Shown: positions 34,973-45,477, numbered from the stretch's first letter. The stretch is DNA of 64,000 nt from Ovis canadensis (GCF_042477335.2 NC_091246.1:14071001-14135000); one strand, 5' to 3'. The notes: generated by a model from the sequence alone, not told the origin. Translations and numbers: made by a program.

Positions 34973-35371
34973 ACACACGCACGCACACACGCACATTTCT
35001 CCATACTGGACACGAGTTCCTTGAGGAAAGGTGTTTTTCTGCGTAGTCCATTGGAAAAGTACACCTCTCCTAGCCTGGCCTCAATTTCCTTATCTGGAAT
35101 GTGTCCATCGGACTGGAATGGCAGAAAGGGCCCTTTCAGCTTTGAGATTTTAAACTGACAGAATTTAAGTTGTGGGGACCTGGTAGATTACCTAGTCCAC
35201 CCCACCCCCATCCTTTTCCAGAAAGGGAAACTGAGGGCCTAGCAGGGCCTTCGCTTCCTGCGTTTTTCTCTCGGCCTCCCGGGCATAGCTCCCCTGAGGG
35301 CATGCAGCCTGGGTTTACAAACTAGGCAAGGGGAGACCCTCGGGCGTCTTCAGGGCTCGAGGCGCCGGAAA

Positions 35372-35410
35372 CACGTGTGTGCTCACCTACGTGTACACAC
35401 GTGAGCACAC
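35372..35410. promoter_or_regulatory. ACGTG / E-box cluster in a 10-bp inverted repeat
   Basis: Two CACGTG palindromes (35372-35377 and 35398-35403) and one TACGTG (35388-35393) lie within 32 bp. A perfect 10-bp inverted repeat (GTGTGCTCAC at 35377-35386, GTGAGCACAC at 35401-35410) brackets them with a 14-nt loop. CACGTG is the classical E-box for USF/MYC-type bHLH factors, and RCGTG is the core of hypoxia response elements. Function is inferred from position at the 5' edge of the CpG island. Confidence 0.45.
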
Positions 35411-35415
35411 CTACA

Positions 35416-35448
35416 GCAGCAGGGGGCGCTCGGGCCGGCAGGGGGCAG
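35416..35448 (+). promoter_or_regulatory. Tandem CTCF-like motifs
   Basis: Two same-orientation matches to the CTCF core CCASYAGRGGGCRS: GCAGCAGGGGGCGC at 35416-35429 and CCGGCAGGGGGCAG at 35435-35448, each with one mismatch and 19 bp apart start to start. They lie between the E-box cluster and the CGG tract, about 0.7 kb before the start codon. Binding is inferred. Confidence 0.5.
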
Positions 35449-35507
35449 CACAGACTCGGTTTGCAAATACCCGGCGCAGCCCCGAGGGAGGAGGGCGTGC
35501 TGCAGTC

Positions 35508-35508
<1 letters not shown>

Positions 35509-35542
<34 letters not shown>

Positions 35543-35550
35543 AGCGGCGG
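35509..35550 (+). repeat. Interrupted (CGG)n triplet tract near the EPB41L4B 5' end
   Basis: Eleven pure CGG units (35509-35541), one CAG interruption (35542-35544), then two more CGG units. It lies about 556 nt before the start codon, in the 5' UTR or core promoter. Read in the frame of the coding exon it would encode arginines, but there is no ATG upstream, so translation is not expected. Confidence 0.9.
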
Positions 35551-36073
35551 CTGGAGGTGCAGCCTCCCAGGTGGGAGGCGGGGGCTGCGGGCGCAGGAAA
35601 AGGCGCCTGGGGAGCGGGTACTCGGCGGGGCCTCCTCGGTCCGGGGCGCGGCGAGTGGGAGCGAGCGCGCCAGGAGCACGCAGGCGCCCTGCTCCGGCTG
35701 GCCCTCGGCCGGCTCGCGGCGCGGGAGCAGCCGGCAGCCCGCCCCCGCGCCCCCCGCAGCCCCCGGGCCGCCCGCGGCCGGCCGTCGGCAGCGGCTCCTC
35801 GGCCGCGAGCGCAGGCCGCCGGCCCGGCAGAGCGCGTGGCGGCGGAGGCGGCGGCGGGACGGCTGCCGGGCCGCCCCGAGCGCGCCCTCCCGCCCGCGGC
35901 CACTCGCAGTCGGCGCTGGCCCGGCCGGCGCGCCCCGCAGGCACCCGGAGCGCGGCCTCGGCCTCGGCGGGAGCGAGCCCCGGGCCGCAGCCGGCGGGAG
36001 GAGGCGCGGGCGGGCGCTGGCACTGACGGCGTCGCGGGGCACTCCCGGGCGGCGGCGCAGCGGCAGCGGCGCA

Positions 36074-36083
36074 GGGGGCGGAG
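36074..36083 (+). promoter_or_regulatory. GC box (Sp1-type)
   Basis: GGGGGCGGAG 23 bp before the start codon matches the Sp1/KLF GC-box consensus. Such sites are expected in any CpG island, so this is weak evidence for a specific function. Confidence 0.35.
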
Positions 36084-36105
36084 GCAGGGGACGCCCCCAG
36101 CCAGG

Positions 36106-36405
36106 ATGCTGCGGTTTCTGCGCCGGACCTTTGGCCGCCGCTCCATGCAGCGCTACGCGCGGGGCACGGCAGGGCGCGGGGCCGCCGGGCTGGGGGACGA
36201 GCGCGACGGGGGCCCGCGGGGGGGCCCGGCCGCCGCTGTCTCCACGCTGCCCGCCGCACCCGGGGGCAGCGTGTTCCCGGCCGGCGGCGGGCCCCTACTC
36301 ACGGGCGGCGCGGCCGTGCACATCTCTGCCGCCGGAGCCTCCAAGGCCACCCTCTACTGCCGCGTCTTCCTGCTCGACGGTACCGAAGTGAGCGTGGACC
36401 TGCCG
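36106..36405 (+). CDS. EPB41L4B: EPB41L4B first coding exon (residues 1-100)
   Basis: First coding exon of band 4.1-like protein 4B (EHM2), a FERM-domain protein that links membrane and cytoskeleton and is associated with cell adhesion and migration. Seen: an ATG with A at -3, the first ATG of any frame in about 700 bp of GC-rich DNA, opens 100 codons ending exactly at a CCG|GTGAGT donor (phase 0). The peptide starts MLRFLRRTFGRRSMQRYARG, a very basic N-terminus that I recognise as specific to EPB41L4B; the paralogue EPB41L4A starts differently. Residues 21-79 are Gly/Ala/Pro-rich. From about residue 80 (KATLYCRVFLLDGTEVSVDL) the first strands of the FERM F1 lobe begin. The rest of the protein (about 900 residues in human) lies in exons beyond this window. 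No frameshift or internal stop is seen. Identification is by recall of the family, not by a search. Confidence 0.93.
36172..36196 (+). other. G-quadruplex motif in coding exon 1
   Basis: Four G-runs separated by short loops (GGG at 36172, GGGG at 36178, GGG at 36187, GGGGG at 36192; loops of 3, 5 and 2 nt) on the coding strand, about 65 nt after the ATG. It encodes part of the Gly/Ala-rich N-terminal segment. The motif could fold in the mRNA. Confidence 0.6.
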
Positions 36406-36411
36406 GTGAGT
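36406..36411 (+). other. EPB41L4B: Splice donor of EPB41L4B intron 1
   Basis: GTGAGT directly after codon 100 (CCG) matches the mammalian 5' splice-site consensus and ends the region that resembles the protein. Translation past it turns into low-complexity Pro/Ser-rich sequence, as expected of intron. Confidence 0.9.
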
Positions 36412-38284
36412 GACGGAGCCGGTCCGGGCCACTGGCACCCCGGGGCCCGTGGGGCAGTTCCCTTCCCCCGATGCTCCCCTCTGGGGCGCTCCCCTTGTAC
36501 CTCTCTGGGATCCCCTCCCCCTTCTGCGCGCACTCCTAGTCCTGGTTCCCTCTCTGGCCACCCCATTCTGCTCTCTTCCGGGGGGCCCCATCCCTGGCCC
36601 GCGCCCCCTCAAGTCCCAAGTCCCCGCCCCCTGGCGCGGGTGACTGTTGTTCCCCTGAGGTCTTTGAGGTTCCTGCAGCGGCCTTCTTGGAGCTGGGCTG
36701 TCGTTTAGAGAATGTCGAAACAAGGCGGGGCTGCCCCGGGGTAGCCCGTTTGCCCCCACAGACTCGCCACCAGGCCGTGGTGGGAAGGCAGGGGAGGAGA
36801 AGCCCGCTCGCCTCCTGGCCGGCAGGTGCCCCAAGTTTGGGAGGGAGTCAGGGGAGTATTTCTGCTCTTTCCAGTCCCCATCTGGGCGCTCCCCACCCCT
36901 TCATCCCATCCTAAACAGCCCGTCTGGCCCGCTGCCTCACAGGGGGTTGGGCGACTTGGGAGCTAACTCGAGAATCGACTCTCGCTGATCGGGTCAACTT
37001 TGCAGCGGCAGAGCTCCCTTCTGGGCCGCTGGGAGTCGGACCCCGGGTGCCCCCGGGCCTGGGGCGCCGGACTTTCCCCGGGGTCTGTGCAGGGAGCCGC
37101 GGAGGCACCCCAGGGCGGCTGCGCCGCGGCCTCAGCCCGGGCCACCCGCCCACAGGTGGTTGCACCCCGCCCCCTGCAGCGGAGAGCTCGGCTGGCGCTG
37201 CTGTCCCCGCCAGGGCGTCCGGCCACCAGCGGGTCTTTCTAGCCCAAGGGGCCAGATCTGATCAGATCGAATCCGCACATTAATGGGGCGCCTACTGTGC
37301 ACCCGGCGCTGCGGCAGACGTTGCCTTTGGGATTCTTTGGGTGTGACTGAGGACACAGAAATGATTGAGCTTTAGATGAATGTTACAGATCGTCCCGAGG
37401 GTTTCAAGCGGGGCGGGCGGAATAACATACCCGGACTTCTAAAGAAAGCATTCAGACCTTCTCGGGTTGGGGAAATTGGACGTCAGGAGAGAACTGGCTG
37501 GGAACCTGTAAGGGTTTTAGATGGGAAAATCAGAGCCTGCCTGGCCTGCGGTTTAATGTTTCCTTGTGTTAGGTTTAATTTTGAGACAGTTTCAGTTTAT
37601 GGCGATTTTATTTTTGTGGTTCCTGGTGCTCTCCATAGGATATCATTTTGTTACGATAATACCCTTCGGGGGCCTTTTTATTCATGGAAAAGGAGCCAAC
37701 ATTCCAGTGCTCAGAGCAGTTGTCTTTAAAATAGTATTAAAATGTTACTGTTTTTCCAAGACTGGGCTCTCCAGCTTTTTATTCTGCTGGGAGAGGAGGC
37801 TTGAAAAAGGGGAGAGGGGCGGGCCGAGCCGAGTGGAGGAGAGGTGAGTGGGTTGCTTCTGGAGCGGGCAGCTGGTGTGTGGAGAGGATGTGGCGCGTTC
37901 TGCATCTCAGATCTGCGAAAGGAATGCTCTGGTTGGGAACTTTGACAACGCTCACTGCTGATGATTTTCTTGTCTGTTCCCCTGAGATGGTTCGTTTATG
38001 AAATGTATTGCGTTTGTCAGGTTTCTGCGGCAGGCTTAAGTGGTGTCTCTGAGATGAAAAATGCAAACCCGGTAAAAATGCATGCGTGGTGAATAGACCC
38101 AAACAGGTACCCAGATGAACAGGTTGGGATGCGAAGGCTGACTTACCTCAGCTGGCGGAGCCCTGGCCCAGCATGGCAGAGGCAGGTTTTGCATCCTAAA
38201 GGTTTCTTCGCTTAATTAAAGGCTACTTGACAGAAGAATTCACTAGGTTTTCTTACAATGGCAGATTTGTTTCCTTTTTGTAAA
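36412..38284 (+). other. EPB41L4B: Intron 1, proximal part; no further exon seen
   Basis: GC-rich to about 37.25 kb, then AT-richer. A weak L2-like stretch lies around 37280-37370. I see no convincing exon. This is one of the longest repeat-poor stretches of the window, as is usual beside an active promoter. Intron 1 continues to the window end. Confidence 0.6.
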
Positions 38285-38590
38285 AGAAAATTTATTTATT
38301 TATTTATTTTTCGGTTACATTGGGTCTTCCCTGCTGCTTGGGTTTTTACCTAGTTGCAGAGAGAGCCGTAGGGGGAGGGGGCTACTCTTCACTGGCGGTG
38401 TGCAGGCTTCTAGCTTCGGTGGCTTCTCTTGTTGGGGAGCACAGGCCCTAGGCACACAGGCTGCAGTAGTTGTGGCATAGCGGTTTAGCTGCTCTGCAGC
38501 ATGTGGGATCTTCCCAGACCAGGAATCGAACTTGTGTTCCTTGCATTGGCAGGCGGATTCTTATCCACTGTATTCACCAGGGACGTCCAA
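38285..38590 (-). mobile_element. CHR-type SINE, nearest large repeat in intron 1
   Basis: (TTTA)n run, then GGTTACATTGGGTCTTCCCT to CACCAGGGACGTCC. It ends the repeat-poor zone around the EPB41L4B start. Confidence 0.86.
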
Positions 38591-40539
38591 TGGGATGCCT
38601 TAAGATGTTATTTAGTGAACTTCCAATTTTATTTATATAGACATGCATATAATGTATATGTGCTGCCCTTAGGCAGGTCCAGAGCAAATGTTGGCTTTGG
38701 TCATCTGTGCCCTTGCTTGGGGAGGAAAGATGGAGAAGAATTCACCAGGAAGCACAGCTCATTGACTGAAAGATTTATTCACTGTTAGATCTGCATCACA
38801 GTCTCCCACAGTCATCCTCAGAGTCTCAGTGCCAGTACAGCATGGGCTCCAAGCAGCCCGGCCTCCATGAAGCTGTAGCATCTGTGCTTCTTCTCAGCCC
38901 CATTTCACCAAGCTCACTTTTTATACTGTCCTTTTTTGGCATTTAGTCCCACTGGTCATTCTTCTCGTCCCCTGCATTCCTGAATTTTTACCGCTTCTTG
39001 GGCCCTGGGATGGCTTTGCGGCCTGGTATACCGGATTTACCTTTGACCGCCATCTCCCTAAGCTGGATTTTCTGTCTCCAGTCACTTGCTCAGGCACAAA
39101 GCACACTTGCCAGGCTAACTATGGCTCTTTTGTAATTAAAACTCTCTGGTGTTGGTAGCGTCATGCATTCTCTGCTCAGCATACTAACCATGCTTAGGCA
39201 TTGTCATAAGCCGTTTTATTAGCCCTCGTCAGGAGGCCTGTGTTCCAGAAGTGCTTCAAACACAAGGCCCTCAGTGGGATTGTGCTGGGGCACCTTGGTT
39301 TTTCGCTGGGCTGTGGACCCAAAGGTGAATGAGACGTGGCCTTGAAGCCCTTGAGAAACACAGGTGGCAGTGTGTCTTTTTACTGTAAGTGATCTTACAG
39401 TGATCACAGGCTCACCAGATAGGGTGCTGGGGGATGGATGAATCAGGAGGACTTCCTGGAGACTTTGATGCTTGTGGCTCTAGGATCTCAAATCCAGTGC
39501 CCCTTATGCATTTTTAGACTCCCTGTTGTTTCAGGGAGTCAGCCACTTCTTGGCCATGCCACGGCCCCGCTGTTATATATAACAAAGGAAGAAGCAGCTG
39601 TAATTGTCTTCTCGAGTGATGCTTCCCTGATGGAGCCTGGAGCCCCCTTCCCCAGGTGGTGGGTCTCATCCTCTCGCACGCCTGTGTGTTCTTAACCTTT
39701 GCTGTGCATCAGGATCTTTGGGGAAAAAAAAGAATCCATCTATAATGGGCAATCTGGAGTGGGCTTTCTGTGCCAACCCAGCTCCCAGGGGAGGCGTTGG
39801 CCCACCATACAGACCAGAGTGCCCCACCAGAGCTGCTCCTCTTCAGAAACCTGGGTGCTGGCTCAGAAGGTTCGTCCCCCTCCGAGGCCCCGCCCTGCCA
39901 GGCCCAGCCCTCAGGTGTGGTCTGGCCAGAGCAGGGCAGGACTCCCTCGGCCTGCCCCAGACTCTTCCCTTCTGTTAATGCTGCTGAAGATCCCATTAGT
40001 GTGTTTGGCAGCGGCACCCGCTGTTGACTCATATTAGCTCTCTGTTGACTAAATCCCTGGCATCGCTTTTGCTCGTGCGGCTGTTGCTCAGCCCTGTCTC
40101 CTTCCTCCCTTGCATGCGCAGGCTTCCAGCAGCTCTGTGTGGAGAGCCAGGAAGGGGTGTGGCTGGCTGGTTAGCACTCCCTCCCATGCCCTGCAGGGCA
40201 TGCCCCGTTGGCCAGTGGGAGGTTTGGCGCAGTTGCTTTCACCGTCTCTGAGCTCAGTGTGGACTTGGGTGGTACAGGGCAAGCATGGAGAGTTTCAGGG
40301 TGGGAAGGTGCACGTTTGAGTTGTGCAGTCTGGCTGTGCCATCCTTGAACCTCGATTTTCTGGTCTTTAAAATGGGAGGATTATACATCTAAAAGGGTAT
40401 GAAAAGGCCTTAGGAAGCAGCAGGGTGCTGAAGGGTTGCTGGTAGGCTGTCATCTTACACACATCTCTGTGCCTCCTCTTTGGCCTGTGAAAAGGGATTG
40501 GGAAATTTTCTAGAATGAACATAAAAAAAAAAAAAAAGG

Positions 40540-40662
40540 TGGGAATCCCTGGTTGTTCAGTGGTTAGAACTCTGCGCTTTCACTGCCAAGGGCCTGGGTT
40601 TGATCCCTGGTCAGGGAACTAAGATCCCATAAGCTGCATGGCTTGGCAAAAAAAAAAAAGCC
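40540..40662 (+). mobile_element. CHR-type SINE between A-runs
   Basis: GGGAATCCCTGGTTGTTCAG head. Preceded by an A-run at 40524-40538 and ending in another A-run. Confidence 0.86.
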
Positions 40663-40796
40663 GTGCCAGGAAGGCTAATTGCTTGGCTCTCCCTTATTGT
40701 AAATTGGAAACTGGGTGTAGTAAGAGTGATACTTTATAATATAAAGTTTCACTTTGAATGAGAAAAGAATGCTACCCGCCCCACCCCCTCCCACAC

Positions 40797-41000
40797 AGTG
40801 GCTCAAATGGTAATGAATCCATCTATAGTGCAGGAGATCTAGGTTCAAACCCTGGGTCAGGAAGATCTCCTGGAAGAGTGAAGGGCAGCCCACTCTGGTG
40901 TCCTTGCCTGGAGAATCCCATGGACAGAGGAGTGTGGTGGGCAATAGTCCATGGGGTTGCAAAGAGTCGGACTAAGCTACTGACACTTTCACTTTTCACC
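40797..41000 (+). mobile_element. Bov-tA SINE
   Basis: CAGTGGCTCAAATGGTAATG head and Bov-A tail ending ACTGACACTTTCAC. It lies in EPB41L4B intron 1. Confidence 0.88.
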
Positions 41001-41394
41001 CCCCACTTACACTCCGAAGTAGAAAGAAAAATGCCAGTCCTTAGAATTTCAGGACTGGAGCCTCAGACCTAACAGAACATACGTGATACAGCATGAAGAT
41101 CGTAAGGGACCCTAGACAACACATATCCACCCATCGTATGTATGGGACACAGAGGCCTGGGGATATAAAGTGACTCCCTTGGTCACTCGGTGAGGAGGTG
41201 TCAGGTGCATCTTTGGGAACCAGTCTCGCCTTTGGAGATGTGTTGGATCAGCAGTAAGGTGGCTGGCCCGAGTCCTAACATAGCATCATGGCAGGGGGCC
41301 AGATATGTTCTCGGCATTTACAAACAACGGGAAACTCCAGCAAAAGCATTTTCTAACTTCAGTGTACACAAAGAGTGCATCTGGGATTTTCTTG

Positions 41395-41525
41395 ACTCCA
41401 GTTCAGCTGTGCAGAGCTCACCTCCAGAATTTCTGATTAGTTTAGGAAGCTGGACTTCGAATCGGTACCTTGGGCGTGCGATTCCGACACAGTGGTCCCC
41501 TTCACACCCTTTGAAAAACACTGGC
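41395..41525. mobile_element. MER5-like fragment
   Basis: CCTCCAGAATTTCTGATTAG and CCTTTGAAAAACACTGG resemble a diverged member of the same DNA-transposon group. Confidence 0.4.
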
Positions 41526-41699
41526 TCTGAACTGAGAGAGCAGAGGGCAGCCGCACTGTGCATTAAAAGGGGCTTCAGACAGTGAGGATGAGAGCAGCAG
41601 CCTCCAAGCTGGGGGTTGGCAGGCTCACACCTGCACTGTAGGGAGCCTGTCTTTGCCACCCCGGAGTGCAGGCTGGGCTGGGAGAGGGAATGGAGACCA

Positions 41700-41900
41700 T
41701 TCCCGCTCTGGAGACAGTTCCGCTGTTGCAGTAATCCAGGTGAGGGGTGATGAGGGCCTGGGGTGGAGAAGGGACTGAGTGCTGGTGTGTTCCCCAAGGT
41801 GGGGCTGTTGATTGAGTGTGAGGGAAGTGAGGAGTGGGGTCTAACTTGGAGGACAGGGGTATCTTCACTCTCAGGTGTGGGAAGAAATGGAGGACCACAT
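41700..41900 (+). mobile_element. L2 remnant
   Basis: GTTGCAGTAATCCAGGTGAG followed by GATGAGGGCCTGGGG resembles sense L2. Confidence 0.5.
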
Positions 41901-42883
41901 AAGACCCGTGAGAAGGCAGCTCCTCATCTCCACTCACTCCTGAGGTCCCTGATGCCATGAACACCCTGCCTTCTCCCAGACTTCAGGTGGCTTGCTTTTT
42001 CTTCCTTGTGAGGGCTGGTAATGGCTCAAGGCGGCCCTCCAGGGCTTACCCCGCTCGAACTCATCCTGGACTATGAATGAGGCCATGGGGGCCCTCGGAT
42101 AAGTGTGTCATGGGTTTATGTATTTTTAAAACATATCTTTGTTTTCAAAGGAGGGCAGGTGGGGAAGGGGAGAAGGCAGGAGAGGTGGATGGTGACCATC
42201 CCAAATGGGACAGAGGTGCCCTCTCTTAACTCTGGTTCCTCACTTGCCGTTAATATGCAGGGTGGGGGTGTCTGCAAGCCTCTCCAGCACCAGGAACATG
42301 ACCCTGTGCAAGTCCAGGACAAAACAAATATTAACTGGTTAAGAGCTTTCACGTGCATAGTCTCATTGAGTTCTGTCCCTAGTGCACTGTTGTGGATGAA
42401 GGCGCAGGTCTGTTTAATTCTGAAACAGCAAAAGATTGTGGTAGGGGTCAGGTCCGTGATACGGGGAGATAGCCTTTCTCCTACATTCTTGTGTAGGGAC
42501 TTAGAAAAAACTCCACTCCATCACTGCAGAAATCCTCCACCCACAACTTGTCCTCAAAACCCGTGTCCCATCCTTCTCTATGGCCTGACTCCTGTCTCCA
42601 GCCTCCTCCATGCTGCCCAGAGTGTTTCTTCTGCAGGAATCTGGTTCTTTGCACTGGGGCTTCCTCCTCGGGCCCGTGGCAGCTGCTTGCAGGCAGGGTC
42701 AGCTGCTGATTCATGTTGGTGGGGTTTTTTTTTTTTTTTTTGGTGGTTGGCATGTGTTTTCCTCCCCCACTTGCATTTCACAGGAGAACACGTTGGCAGC
42801 AGAAAGATTAGAAAATATAGAGATGGAGGAGAAGTTAAAAACATCTAAAATCTCATCAGAGATAACCACTTTTAAAACTGTCG

Positions 42884-42900
42884 TGTGTGTGTGTGTGTGT
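42884..42900. repeat. Short (GT)n
   Basis: About eight GT units after a CTGTC. A T-run of about 20 lies nearby at 42722-42741. Confidence 0.85.
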
Positions 42901-43964
42901 CCATCTGTACTTTTCTCTTTGTTTTTAGTTCTGAATATGTTATTTAAAATGATGAATTTACATGGGTTGATAACAGTAAAATCTCTTTCCCCACCTCTAT
43001 AGCAAATTGAATAGGGATCTAGACCCCAAGTTTGGGGCTCTTTAGGATGAGACCCTTCTGCCCCCACTACTTTACAGCCCCTGGGATCCTTAGCTGGGGT
43101 GGGGAGCTCCCTGTGGCCATCTGAGCTGTATGCTACCTAAAGCCTGGCTAAGGAGTGGGGTCCTCATCCTTGGAGCCCTTCCCCACCAATCACCTCTGCT
43201 TTCTGGTAGCTTAGCAGTCCCATTGATGTGGCCACAGACTCCCCTTGCATCTGAGGGCTTGTGTTCTGGACACCTGTTTTGGGGAGGCTCTCACCTGCCC
43301 AGGGAGCTTAGGCCCTGCTCCCAGCTGGGGCTGATCTGGCATAGGTGGGTGGGTAATCCTATAGCAATCCCAGGGCTGCCTCCTCTGCCCTAGGGTCTCT
43401 CATCTCATTCTGCAGCCTCTTCGGCTTCTCTCGACAGTGGATGTATCTCACTAGTCCCACTTGATTTTAATTTCTGGCTTATTTTTGTTCCCCACAATGC
43501 TTTTGTTTGGCCACAGTGTTTTCAGTCACCCAGGACTGGTTGTGCACTTACCCTGCATGAAGCATTGGGAGGGGTACAGGACTGGGGAGAGAGTTCCAGT
43601 CTAGAAGGTGGGAGACAGTGTCAGGAGATAACTCGGAACCCCACGAGGGGTGGCGAGGGGGTGAGCGATGGAACCGTGGGCTGGATTTGGAGAAGGTTCG
43701 ATGCCCCGAGTGACACTGAGTTGTCCGGAAGGTTGCCTAGGAGGTTCCGCTGTTAAGAGTTGCTCAGAAGGCATTGCAGTGGATGAAGCAGCAGGTGCAG
43801 ATGCAGGGAGGATGGGAGCCAGGAAACCCCACTGGCTGGGCTTCCAGCTCCTTGTGAGTAGGGATGATTGTGAGCGCCGGCTAAGCCCCCAAATCTTGAA
43901 GGAGTGAGTGAGCAACCTCTGAAGCACAGAGGAGGGTCTCAAGCTGGTAAGAGTCAGGGGATCA

Positions 43965-44130
43965 CAGTGTGCTGATACTGTGCTAAGTGCTTAAGTGACT
44001 GTTGAATCCTCACCAAACCTCTTTCGGTGGTCACTGTTCTTATACCTTATTTGTGAGAGGGGAGAATCAGGGCCCAAGAGACTGATTGAAAAAACCCTAC
44101 CGGTGTCACATATTAAGGCAGACTCTAGCT
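43965..44130 (-). mobile_element. MIR SINE remnant
   Basis: ACTGTGCTAAGTGCTTAAGT and following segments match reverse MIR. Confidence 0.55.
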
Positions 44131-45477
44131 TTGGGCTAGAAGAGGTTTGTGTCGGGGAAGGTCGTCTGACCAGGACTGGGTCTGGGCGGAGTGGGGGTGG
44201 GTGGAGCCTGCCCCAGGATTGATGGGGACCCTGAGCCTCAGAATGGTGGCCCCCTTTCCAGGCCACTTGGGGTTCCCATGCATGGGATTCACACCTGTAA
44301 GTCATACTGGGTGAGTGTGGTTTCAACCAGAGCGCTTTCTGGTTTGAGGCCCATAATTCTTCAAGGCTGAGTTTGGAAATAGGCTACATTTTAAAAGAGT
44401 GTTTAATAGAACAACACTAAAATTATCCTAGAGAGAAACATTTTATATATTCCCATCCTGCTGCATAGCGACTGGTTGGTTTCACCCCTCCCTTCAATCT
44501 TTGCACTTTTGCATCCCTGTTTATAAACATGGTGTGCAGCCTTTTATATCCTTTTTTTATTAAAAAAAAAACCTTTTTTCCTCTTATCCAAGCCTTCCAG
44601 ACATACTTTTCACCCAGTTTGGTGCCTTCTTTTCGGCTTATTCTGAATTACTTACAGAAGTTTGTGTATGTGTATAATAATACCTGTTCCTACCTGTCTC
44701 TTGGGGTTGAAGGTTGTCAGTCACAGCACCTGGTATCTTGCCTGTTGGCTCGCCTACCCCCCAGGCTCACAGAATCTGTGTTACTTCCCTTAATTGCTAC
44801 CATCTGGGAAGGTGTTATTATCCCCTTTACGCAGGTCTCCAGGCCACTCCGCTGTAAGTAGGGTGGAGCCAGAATTGAATCTGGGTTTCCTGACCCATTC
44901 TTTAGTGCTCTACCCCTAGCCCATGAAAGGTGTGCTCTCCAGAACTCCGAGGGAAGGTCAGCATCTTTTGTAATTTGACAGATTAGAATTTCATGCTGTA
45001 AATTGCCCTGCCTTTGCTGAACCTCTTTGCTTTACAGCATCTCTGGCATTTGGGTTCTGTCTACCATTTCTCAGCATGTCTTGTAGGTTCTTTCCCCCAG
45101 TGTCCCAGTTGGCTGAGTGCCCAGCATTTCCTTCTAGAAGTTGTGAACTGGAGGGTGGCATCCCCAGGGACCTGTGCCATCCATGGGGTCATCTGGAGTG
45201 TCTTTGTTTCCCGGCACTGAGCCCGGTCCCAGGGGCAGACTCGCCCAGGGAAGCTGGCCCTGCCAGGAGGATGTGGACCGCCTGGTTCCTCGGGTGCCTG
45301 CAGGGTCAGCCTCCGTTGGCTCTGTGGTGTCTCTTCCATGCCCACTTCATGCCTGAACGCTGTTGTCATCTGTGTCATGTCTTATGTGTGTTCAAGGGGC
45401 TTGAGGTAGGCTTGGTAGCATCTCTCCTTTATCCTTCCAGCTTGCTTGCTCAGCTGCACCTTCTTTGAAATATGGAT
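44131..45477. other. EPB41L4B: Intron 1, unassigned apart from a MIR
   Basis: No exon or young repeat recognised. Confidence 0.35.
44770..44930 (-). mobile_element. MIR-type remnant
   Basis: GGAGCCAGAATTGAATCTGG and TTAGTGCTCTACCCC are typical of reverse MIR. Confidence 0.5.

Larger units (their letters stand above)
33986..35371. other. Upstream flank of the EPB41L4B promoter
   Basis: Holds a MIR (34479-34680) and a Bov-A remnant. The last 0.4 kb is repeat-free and rises in GC toward the island. Confidence 0.45.
35400..36720 (+). promoter_or_regulatory. EPB41L4B: EPB41L4B CpG-island promoter and 5' UTR region
   Basis: Very GC- and CpG-dense from about 35.4 to 36.7 kb, in contrast to the AT-richer flanks; weaker density continues to about 37.25 kb. 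It surrounds the first coding exon. I see no TATA box at a sensible distance, which fits a broad CpG-island promoter. The transcription start cannot be placed from sequence, so how much of 35.5-36.1 kb is 5' UTR is unknown. No ATG occurs between about 35.4 kb and the start codon at 36106, so scanning ribosomes would meet the EPB41L4B start first. Confidence 0.88.
38591..43964. other. EPB41L4B: Intron 1, repeat-poor part
   Basis: Apart from the CHR at 40540, Bov-tA at 40797, a MER5-like piece, L2 and a short (GT)n, I see no repeat and no exon. 42105-42848 is open for 247 codons but ends in low complexity and resembles nothing known. Confidence 0.4.

Noticed and set aside
1-35000. Exons of an upstream neighbour such as PTPN3, which lies upstream of EPB41L4B in human
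   Set aside because: I looked for conserved coding segments and phosphatase-type motifs in the open frames and saw none. The human gap between the genes is of a size that would leave this region intergenic.
35322-36259. Long overlapping open frames on both strands over the CpG island (for example 274, 219 and 282 codons on the minus strand, 215 on the plus strand)
   Set aside because: They are Arg/Pro/Ala/Gly-rich translations of GC-rich DNA, several begin at non-ATG codons, and none resembles a known protein. Only the 36106 start fits.
36406-36708. Continuation of the exon 1 frame past the donor
   Set aside because: The sequence turns into Pro/Ser-rich filler directly at a GTGAGT consensus, so it is intron read in frame.
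42105-42848. A 247-codon frame as an intronic gene
   Set aside because: It has no recognisable domain, begins in simple sequence and crosses a T-run that gives a poly-Phe stretch.
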